Assembly (NCBI RefSeq): GCF_007018905.1
Contig: NZ_CP041402.1
Location: 1,104,001 to 1,168,000 of the forward strand
Direction of reading: 5' to 3'
DNA length: 64,000 nucleotides
From: Tardiphaga sp. vice304
GTDB taxonomy: Bacteria > Pseudomonadota > Alphaproteobacteria > Rhizobiales > Xanthobacteraceae
The notes below the pieces were generated by a model that saw nothing but the letters and a program-made list of their open reading frames with translations, was not told the origin of the DNA and made no database searches. This document shows, in pieces, positions 57,003 to 64,000 of this stretch. The number at the start of each line of letters is the position of its first letter. Positions within the stretch are counted from its first letter, which is position 1. A program made the translations under genes and the position numbers.

Positions 57003-57272
57003 TCAGTCGGCGGCATTCACCATGCTGAACGTGGTTTCGATGGCTTCTTGCCAGTCGTCGTCCGTCGCCACCTGCTTTTCAGCAAGGACGTCAATTGGGT
57101 TCTGGATTGCTGCCCTAGAAGCGTCAGCAAACCGATCGCTACCGGCAATTCGGCCGCTGGTTTTCCGCAAGAACGGGCAGAGCGCGTTGATCGCGTCTTG
57201 CGGCGGCAGAGATCGCGCCCCGTTCAGCACTCGCAGGACATCGTGAGCGAGTATGTGATCGCCATGTGCCAT
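57003..57272 (-). CDS. Small hypothetical protein
   Basis: An 89-residue protein starting MAHGDHILAHDVLRVLNGAR, with no recognised domain. It contains one Cys (INALCPFLRK) and an acidic tail (TDDDWQEAIETTFSMVN). I do not know its function. It lies near the Cys-rich protein gene on the same strand and may be co-expressed. Confidence 0.5.
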   Translation of the reverse strand: MAHGDHILAHDVLRVLNGARSLPPQDAINALCPFLRKTSGRIAGSDRFADASRAAIQNPIDVLAEKQVATDDDWQEAIETTFSMVNAAD

Positions 57273-57342
57273 ATCATTGCTCCTAGATTTGGTTGATGCT
57301 CTTGACTGGTCGCAATTTCCTTCGGTGATCGGCGAGGCCAGA

Positions 57343-57609
57343 TCATCTTCCTCCCGGGCCGCCAAATGCACAGGATCGCATATGCAGCGGATAAGTCGTC
57401 AGACCGACGACGCCGTCGATCCAACTCCTCCAAATGGCTGACGCAATGGGATCGCTCGTTTCGGGCTTTGCCTTGGGGAAGGACTTGTCGCACCCCCTGC
57501 ACAATGGCAGATCAAAGGCGCACCGCGCGCCATCGGGCCCGTGATCGCAGTCAAATCCCAACCGCTTCGCAGCACTTTTCGTCGAAATTAAATCTGCAGG
57601 CATGAGCAT
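57343..57609 (-). CDS. Small Cys-rich protein (CRGC type)
   Basis: An 88-residue protein. It contains DCDHGPDGARCAFDLPLCRG and CDKSFPKAKPE, then DPIASAIWRSWIDGV. These match the 44324 protein in both the Cys block and the IW-WI block. GGGGA lies just upstream of the first ATG. The shared pattern suggests a metal- or redox-linked small family; function is unknown. Confidence 0.58.
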   Translation of the reverse strand: MLMPADLISTKSAAKRLGFDCDHGPDGARCAFDLPLCRGCDKSFPKAKPETSDPIASAIWRSWIDGVVGLTTYPLHMRSCAFGGPGGR

Positions 57610-57908
57610 AGATCCCCATTAAATAAGTTCTCCACTCGAATATCTCAGAGATTCTCATCGAACTTGCGGCAGGTCAAAGTCACGTATGCATTGTCGAACA
57701 CCGTTGACCAAAGGCAGTATATCTCGCCTGATAGCACTCATCCCAGCGTCATCGTTTTTAGAAATGAAAGCCGGGTCCGCATAGCCGCGGCGGCTGGCGA
57801 CGCGAACCGCATCTGCGCGCCCTTGCGATACGTCAAGGCGAAAGGCGGGTTTCGCTATATGAAAATGGCAACATCGCAGTCTCTGCAACGCGATCAGGAA
57901 CGCCGCCG

Positions 57909-60527
57909 ATGAACAAAATAACGATCGATTTGCCACATAGCTTAAACTACCACGATGTGGCTTCATCCTGTGACGTTATACCTGCTCAAGGCCTGTCGCC
58001 GTCCGAGGCCGGGAAACGCCTTCTGAAAGACGGCCCGAATGCCATTCCGTCTGGGCAAAAGGCCGGGATGTTTTCCATTCTCGTCCATCAGTTCTCCAGT
58101 CTCGTCGTCGGACTGCTGGCCGTTGCGGCCGCGGTCGCGTTTTATTTCGGCGAGTGGGAGGAAGGCATCGCGATCGTCGGTGTTCTTTTTCTCAATGCTG
58201 CGATCGGCTTCGTGACGGAAGTCAAGGCCGTTCGATCCATCGAGGCAATACGCGCGCTTGGAACACGGTTGGCGAGGGTACTGCGAGGGGGCGATACATG
58301 CACCATTCCGGCAGAAAGCCTTGTGGTTGGCGATGTTGTATTGATCGATGCGGGAGAAGTGGTCTCGGCGGATCTCCGTCTGGCGGAAGCGGCCGATCTC
58401 GACGCCGATGAATCGACGCTGACAGGAGAATCGGCGCGAGTCAGGAAGTCGATCGACCCGGTTGCTGCGAATGCGCGTGTTGCAGATCGAACATCGATGC
58501 TGTTCAAAGGCACAAGCATTACGAGCGGAAGCGGTGCCGGCATCGTCGTCGCCACCGGCCTAGACACCGAGCTCGGAAAGATCTCAAAGCTGGTGAGCGA
58601 GGCGGATCCAAACTCCTCGCCTCTCGAGAAGAAGCTCGCGTCGCTGTCTGGACAGCTTGTCTGGCTCACGCTTGCGTTGACGGCACTCATTTGCGGCATT
58701 GGTTTGCTTCAAGGTCAAGACGCTCTCTTGATGGTCGAGGCGGCGATTGCGCTTGCCGTTGCGGCGATACCGGAAGGACTACCGATCGTGGCCACGCTCG
58801 CCCTGGCACGTGGGATGTGGCGGATGGCGCGCAAAAACGCTCTTATCGAACGGCTGTCGGCCGTGGAGACGCTCGGGGCGACCACCTTGATTTTGACCGA
58901 CAAGACCGGAACCCTGACGGAAAACCGCATGACCGTCACCAAAGCATGGCTTCCGGCCGGCCGATTGGATCTGGAAAACCTCGGAACCAGTGACATCCAT
59001 AGCAGGGCGCCTACTTCGGCGATTTGCGCGGAGTTTCGCAGTCTGCTGGAGATCGCAACGTTGTGTAACAACGCGACGCTCGGACCGGTCGCCGCCAACG
59101 ACAGCGGCGACCCGATGGAGCTCGCTCTATTGCGGGCCGGTCGGATTGCCGGAATCGATCGTTCCCAGCTGCTGCAAGCGAAACCTGAAGTACTCGAGCA
59201 CGCTTTTGATGCCTCTCGAAGAATGATGGCGACGGTGCATCGGATTGGCAATAGCTACGTCTATGCTATAAAAGGCGCGCCAGAGATGGTTCTGGAGAGC
59301 TCTAACCTCGATGAAGCTGCACGCGTAGAGTGGGCCACACGCGTCGCCACCCTTGGGGCTATCGGTCTTCGTGTCTTGGCTCTCGGAACGCGGGAAAGTC
59401 AGTCGTCTAGCGATCCGGCGTTCGTGGGACTCACTTTTCTCGGCCTCGTCGGTCTGGAGGATCCGCCAAGGCAAGATGTGCCCGAGGCGATCGCAGCATG
59501 CCGCGCGGCAGGTATACGGATCGTGATGATGACCGGCGACCATACCGTTACTGCCCGTAGCATCGCTGGAATGGTGGGACTAGGCGGAGCTAACCCCCTT
59601 ATCGTCGAGGGCGAAGAACTCGATAGCATAGACGGAAAGGTAGACAGCCGATTTCTGCAAGCAGACATATTCGCGCGTGTCAGTCCAACAGAGAAGCTTG
59701 AACTAGTACGCTCCTATCAAGCTGCGGGTGAGATCGTTGCGATGACTGGCGACGGGGTCAACGATGCGCCGGCGCTGCGGCAAGCGGACATCGGCGTGGC
59801 CATGGGTCTTCGCGGAACCGATGTGGCGCGCGAGGCGGCAGCGATGATCTTGCTGGACGACGCGTTCCCTACGATTGTGGAAGCCGTCCGCGGCGGCCGC
59901 GTCATTTTCGGCAATATCCGGCGTTTTGCGACCTACCTTCTGTCATGCAATCTGGGTGAAGTTCTGGTGGTAGGCGTTGCGATGATTGCCGGACTTCCGT
60001 TGCCGCTTCTGCCTCTGCAGATCCTTTTTCTCAACCTCGTCACGGACGTTTTTCCCGCTTTTGCGCTCGCAATGGGGGAAGGCGAGAGAGACATTCTCAA
60101 GCGCCCTCCGCGTGCTCCGGCCGAATCCATTCTTGGCCGTTCTCAATGGGTCGTCATAGTGCTCTATGGAGCCACCTTCATGGCATCGACCTTTGGAGCG
60201 CTTGCCCTGGCGCGTTTTGGCCTGGCGGCGAATGACCGCGAGATCGTGACGGTGACATTCTTGACCCTGGCGTTCAGCCAACTTTGGCACGTCTTCAACA
60301 TGCGCCACCGTTCGTCTCGGATTTTCAACAACGAGATCAGCCGCAATCCTTGGATATGGGCAGCACTAGCGTTCTGCACTGCCATTCTGATGGCCGCCGC
60401 CTATCTCCCATTCTTGTCCTCCATGCTGCAGCTGGCTGCGCCGAATCTCAGAATGTGGGGCGTCATCATGTTCATGAGCGCCATTCCGCTGCTCGCAGGG
60501 CCGGCGATCAGGCACGTTAGCCGCTAG
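57909..60527 (+). CDS. Calcium-type P-type ATPase (P2A)
   Basis: An 872-residue cation pump. It has the actuator TGES (DESTLTGESARV), the phosphorylated Asp331 in ILTDKTGTLTEN, the hinge MTGDGVNDAPALRQADIGVA and M4 with AIPEGLPIVATLALARG, the motif of SERCA/PMCA-like pumps. The ten or so membrane helices are complete. It should export or sequester Ca2+ or a similar cation across the inner membrane. It has no HMA domain. A terminator follows about 270 bases downstream. Confidence 0.92.
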   Translation: MNKITIDLPHSLNYHDVASSCDVIPAQGLSPSEAGKRLLKDGPNAIPSGQKAGMFSILVHQFSSLVVGLLAVAAAVAFYFGEWEEGIAIVGVLFLNAAIGFVTEVKAVRSIEAIRALGTRLARVLRGGDTCTIPAESLVVGDVVLIDAGEVVSADLRLAEAADLDADESTLTGESARVRKSIDPVAANARVADRTSMLFKGTSITSGSGAGIVVATGLDTELGKISKLVSEADPNSSPLEKKLASLSGQLVWLTLALTALICGIGLLQGQDALLMVEAAIALAVAAIPEGLPIVATLALARGMWRMARKNALIERLSAVETLGATTLILTDKTGTLTENRMTVTKAWLPAGRLDLENLGTSDIHSRAPTSAICAEFRSLLEIATLCNNATLGPVAANDSGDPMELALLRAGRIAGIDRSQLLQAKPEVLEHAFDASRRMMATVHRIGNSYVYAIKGAPEMVLESSNLDEAARVEWATRVATLGAIGLRVLALGTRESQSSSDPAFVGLTFLGLVGLEDPPRQDVPEAIAACRAAGIRIVMMTGDHTVTARSIAGMVGLGGANPLIVEGEELDSIDGKVDSRFLQADIFARVSPTEKLELVRSYQAAGEIVAMTGDGVNDAPALRQADIGVAMGLRGTDVAREAAAMILLDDAFPTIVEAVRGGRVIFGNIRRFATYLLSCNLGEVLVVGVAMIAGLPLPLLPLQILFLNLVTDVFPAFALAMGEGERDILKRPPRAPAESILGRSQWVVIVLYGATFMASTFGALALARFGLAANDREIVTVTFLTLAFSQLWHVFNMRHRSSRIFNNEISRNPWIWAALAFCTAILMAAAYLPFLSSMLQLAAPNLRMWGVIMFMSAIPLLAGPAIRHVSR

Positions 60528-61530
60528 AGCGGGCCCGTGCCGTTGAAGCCGCAATTGACGGGATCGCTCGCGGTCCCAGAAATGACTGGCGGCGCACATT
60601 GCGCGTTGAAAAGGCGCTGCGCGTCTTTACCCGCCGGTTTGACGCACATGAAAGATGCCGGTCGGCAGTCGAAGTTAAATGTAAGAAGATTTGGTCCGCT
60701 TGCAGCCCGACCGGCCAAAGACACAAACTCCGAGGCACGGCGACGATAAGACGGCGATGTGAAGCTGGCCGTGCTTTTTTGTCGATCGACTTAACAGAAA
60801 AGCGTCACACGCTCGTCCATTGAGGACAAGCGTGTAACGCTTTTTGTTGGAGGTAACAACGTCTGATTTACGACTTCGGGTCGCACTTTCATGGATCGAT
60901 GGTTAGCCCTGTTTGTCGTTCATGCATCGAAAGATAGACTCTCTCTGGTCGTGGAACGCGTACTTTCGACCACTATTACTTTTGCGCCACTCTGCGCTGC
61001 ATGCGTAAAATTTCGCGTTCTTATCGGACCAGCTCTTGCGAGCAGCGTTCCAACGCGTCCGTGTCCATTTTCCGACCTTGTCCGACGCCGCAGCGCCGGC
61101 GAGCGCATATCAGGTGCCGTCGCCCTCCTTGATCAATAGTCGCGGCTCAGCACCGTGCTCAACAAGCGGGCCCTTGCAAATCAGAGCGGGCTCGCCCTGA
61201 GAGGCAGGAAGATCGCCGTTGCGATCAACATGTTGCGCAGCGTTGCCCGGCTCGACGAAGCATCGAACACGGCAAGCGAATGCCCGGGGCTGGTGCTGGA
61301 GGGCAGCTGGATCGGAACTCGAGACGCCCGCCGTCGCGATGATCATGGCGACGCCGAGCTTCGAGGCAAGAACGTCAGCCCTTCCTTGCCGGCCCGGAAG
61401 CCGATGGCCACCAACAGCGGTGCGTCGACGCCAAGCAGCGTACCAGCCACAGCGCCGGATGCGTGTGGATACTGATGCTTGCGGTCGCTACTCGGTAGCA
61501 TGATTGCGACTTGCGCCAACGGGAGGGCAT
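60528..61530. other. Gap with a terminator and decayed coding fragments
   Basis: The terminator at 60798 is the only clear feature. On the minus strand at 61300-61480, scattered fragments such as GAVAGTLLGVDAPLLVAIGF read as eroded membrane protein sequence in several frames. No intact gene is supported. Confidence 0.5.
60798..60845. terminator. Strong hairpin terminator
   Basis: AAAAGCGTCACACGCTCGTCC pairs with the mirrored GGACAAGCGTGTAACGCTTTTT around an ATTGA loop, with only two mismatches (both can form G-T pairs). It lies downstream of the Ca-type ATPase. Confidence 0.8.
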
Positions 61531-63383
61531 TCAGCCACGGTCGCCTTCGTTGCCTAACACCCTCAGCGCATTGAGGATCACCGCGACATCGATGGCTTCC
61601 TGCAGCAAAGCGCCCTGCACCGGAGTGAGATAGCCGAATGCCGCCGCGATCATGCCGGCGACCGATAATCCAATACCGGCATAGACGCCTTCCAGCGCGA
61701 TAAACCGGGCGCGCCGCGCAATCCGAATCGCGGGCACTAGGCGGTCAAGCTGATCGACCAACAGCACCACATCGGCCGCCTCCGCGGAAGCGGCCGCGCC
61801 GCGCGCGCCGCGCGCGCCCATGGCGAGGCCAATATCAGCAGCCGCCAAAGCGGGGGGCGTCATTGACGCCGTCGCCGACCATCATTACCGGCCCGTTCTT
61901 GCGCTCCGACAGCACCACCAGACCCTTTTGGTCCGGCGTAAGCTCCGAACGCACGGAATCGATGGACAGCCCGGCCGCGATAGCGTCGGCCACGGCGCGG
62001 CGGTCCCCAGTGGCCAGCACGATCCTGGCGATGCCAAGCTTGCGCAACGCGGCGAGAAGCCCTTCGGGGCCTTCGCGCAATTCGTCGGCGAGAACAATTT
62101 CCCCGGCTAGTTCGCCGTCGATTGCCACCGCCACACGTACCGCGCCCGGCGCTGTCTTGCGTTTCGGAGCCGCGCCGCTGCCAGCGGTGATACGCGAGGC
62201 GACAAATGCGACGCCGCCGATCAACGCCGGACGGCCATCAACATTGCCCGCGACACCTTCACCCGCTATCTCCAGCGTGCCGGTTGGCACTGACATCCGC
62301 AGATTGCGCGCCTGCGCCTCAGCAACGATGGTCTGAGCGATGATGTGCTGGGACACCTGATCCAGCGACGCCCCGATACGGATGATCTCGTCAGCAGAAA
62401 AGCCCGGCATCTCTTGCACCTTTACGACCCGAGCCCGGCCATCGGTGAGCGTACCCGTCTTGTCGATCACCAAAGAGCGAATCCGCGCCAGCATCTCCAG
62501 CGCCTTGCCGCCCTTGATCAGAATGCCCTGCTTGGCCGCGCGCGACAGGCCGGAGACGATGGCCCGGCACCGCCAGAATCAGCGGACACGGTGTGGCGAC
62601 CACCAGCACCGCCACGGCGCGAATGGGATCGCCGGTCCACAGCCAGGCGCCGCCGGCGATCGCCACCGTGACGCCGAGAAACACCATGGCGAAGCGGTCG
62701 GCCAGCCGCGACATCGGCGCCTTCGAGCGCTGCGCGCCCTCCACCAGCCTCACGATCCCGGCGTAGGTGCTCTCCGCCGCGCGACGCAGGGCAACGAGAT
62801 CGAACGCCTCGCCGACATTTGTCGATCCGCTCATCACGGATTCGCCGGCCGTGCGCTGCACCGGCATGGCCTCGCCGGTCAGCGCCGACTGGTCGAGCGC
62901 GGCCGTACCCAGCGCCACCGTTCCGTCCACCGGAATGACGTCGCCCTGGCGGATCAGCAGGCGATTGCCGGGCTCCACCAACTCGATAGGGATTTCTTCC
63001 AGCCGGTCATCGCGATGCCGCATGGTGGTGCGCGGCACCCTCGCCAGCAGCGCAGTCATTTCACGGCGGGCATGACGCTCGGCAAAACCTTCGAGATACT
63101 GACCGCGAGCATACATCAGCGCGACGACGGCTGCAGCAAGTTCTTCGCCAAATAGCAACGCCGCTGTTATCGACAGCGCAGCAACGATATCGAGGCCGAC
63201 CTCGCCGCGGCGCAGGCTGACAACAATGTCGAACAGCAGCGTCAGCAGAACCGGCACGGTCGACGCCGCCCATACAATGGTCACCCAGGACTCCGGCCTC
63301 CACCAACGCAGGACAAAGCCCGCGACAATTCCGGCGGCAGGACAGGCGATTAGCCAGGGGCGAATGGAAAAGTCTGAAGGCAT
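61531..63383 (-). pseudogene. Heavy-metal P-type ATPase (P1B type) with two frameshifts
   Basis: Three pieces make one pump of about 620 residues. Part 1 (63383 to about 62565) has the TGEA block and VATPCPLILAVP. Part 2 (to about 61855) has VIDKTGTLTDGRAR and MMVGDGVNDAP. Part 3 (to 61531) has ALAAADIGLAMGARG and the last helices. The first shift follows LAVP, where two bases appear to be missing. The second falls in a run of six G on the plus strand (61852-61857), one base too many. No N-terminal HMA domain. The CPL motif suggests a Zn/Cd/Cu-type metal. Sequencing error at the homopolymer is possible. Confidence 0.8.
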
Positions 63384-63443
63384 TGCGATCCATCGATGGT
63401 GTTGCGGCAATTCACCTGAATGCGCCCCGCCTCGGATCTCCCC

Positions 63444-63457
63444 TTGATGCAAATCAA
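63444..63457. promoter_or_regulatory. FixK/FNR-type box
   Basis: TTGATGCAAATCAA fits TTGAT-N4-ATCAA perfectly. Its centre is 67 bases upstream of the metal ATPase start (63383) and 170 bases from the DASS gene, so it more likely controls the leftward ATPase. Confidence 0.65.
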
Positions 63458-63619
63458 GTGACAAAGCCGGCGTCGGCAACATATCGGGCAAGCAGCGATG
63501 ATCGATGACAGCTCTATGCAAGGAATGCTGCATCTGCGCGGTCCGTGATTGATCCTGCTCAATACGACATCGAGAAAAAGCTGCAACGCTTCACCAACGA
63601 AGCATCCGGGGAAGATTCC

Positions 63620-64000
63620 ATGTCCATTGTCGAATCTGCACCTGTTGCGGTCGTCGCGCCCATTCATCCATCGTGGCTGCGCGCTAACTGGGGTCTGCTG
63701 CTCGCGATCGCAGCGCTGGGGGTGGCGATCCTGCTGCCGACGCCAGACGGCCTGTCGGTCGCAGGCCAGCGCATGCTGGCCGTGCTGCTGTTCGCCGTCA
63801 TCGTTTGGATGACCGAGGCGCTCGACTATGCGGTATCCGCCCTGGTGATCGCCGCCCTCATGGCGTTCCTGCTCGGCCTTTCGCCGAACCCTGCCAATCC
63901 AAACGCATTGCTCGGCACCAGCGCCGGCCTCGGCCTCGCCTTCAGCGGCTTCGCCAACACCGCACTGGTGCTGGTGGCCGCGGCGCTGTTCCTCGCCGTG
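63620..64000 (+). CDS. DASS/SLC13-family anion transporter, N-terminal part
   Basis: 127 residues are visible before the window ends. After a short cytosolic leader come hydrophobic helices with WLRANWGLLLAIAALGVAI, RMLAVLLFAVIVWMTEALDY and ALVIAALMAFLLGLSP, which fit divalent-anion/sodium symporters. They usually import dicarboxylates or sulfate. Only the first helices can be seen, so the substrate is unknown. Confidence 0.78.
   Translation, partial: MSIVESAPVAVVAPIHPSWLRANWGLLLAIAALGVAILLPTPDGLSVAGQRMLAVLLFAVIVWMTEALDYAVSALVIAALMAFLLGLSPNPANPNALLGTSAGLGLAFSGFANTALVLVAAALFLAV

Noticed and set aside
57664..57912. 82-residue frame overlapping the Ca-type ATPase start by ATGA
   Set aside because: TTG start without SD and a composition unlike a protein; the overlap may be chance.
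60524..60724. 66-residue minus-strand frame with several Cys
   Set aside because: The tail looks protein-like, but there is no start support and it overlaps the ATPase stop; not enough evidence.
63549..63812. 87-residue plus-strand frame
   Set aside because: It is an off-frame shadow of the DASS transporter start, rich in Cys/Ser/Arg.

Overview
The window reads as chromosome of a Bradyrhizobium-like alphaproteobacterium (Nitrobacteraceae). The backbone is GC-rich with many ATGA/TGATG gene junctions. It carries several families of dispersed palindromic repeats, a DUF3422/CsbD/MbfA/TrhO gene set, and TTGA-N6-TCAA (FixK/FNR-type) boxes. This is inference from gene content and sequence style; no 16S or other marker is present.

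Bases 1-26850 are ordinary backbone. They hold a carbamoyltransferase end, an old-yellow-enzyme reductase, a divergent HemC paralogue, oligopeptidase B, an acyl-CoA synthetase, slyX-trhO, gamma-glutamyltransferase, a large DUF2339 membrane protein, a phosphatase, a coupled HD-hydrolase/tag/ygfZ run, GNAT/FAD-oxidase genes and a Sua5 protein. One IS110-family element (6996-8164) sits inside a REP-like palindrome, with a CT dinucleotide at both junctions.

At 26851 a tRNA-Pro(CGG) gene starts a long accessory region. A 51-bp exact copy of the tRNA 3' part recurs at 30375. It bounds a 3.5-kb integrase-less island holding a large helicase with a probable PD-(D/E)XK nuclease end, plus an XRE-type regulator. 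This is the best candidate here for an undescribed defence module. To its right lie a coupled pair of unknown genes, a HEPN-like gene cut exactly by an IS630 element, two tyrosine recombinases, an Xis-like gene and an RNase H-tailed chimera.

Bases 38850-61500 are a patchwork of small stress/respiration genes and insertion sequences. They include two c-type cytochromes, a 46-aa membrane protein behind a FixK-like box, small families of 50-90 aa proteins, an MbfA remnant cut by an IS3 element, an IS66 with an IS21 nested in its tnpC, and a degenerate IS3 split by an IS5. Further on are a PLD/VTT fusion coupled to an EEP-family hydrolase, and a Ca-type P-ATPase. The target duplications and restored reading frames allow the insertion history to be read directly. 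The window ends with a heavy-metal P-type ATPase carrying two frameshifts and the start of a DASS-type transporter, with a second perfect FixK-like box between them.
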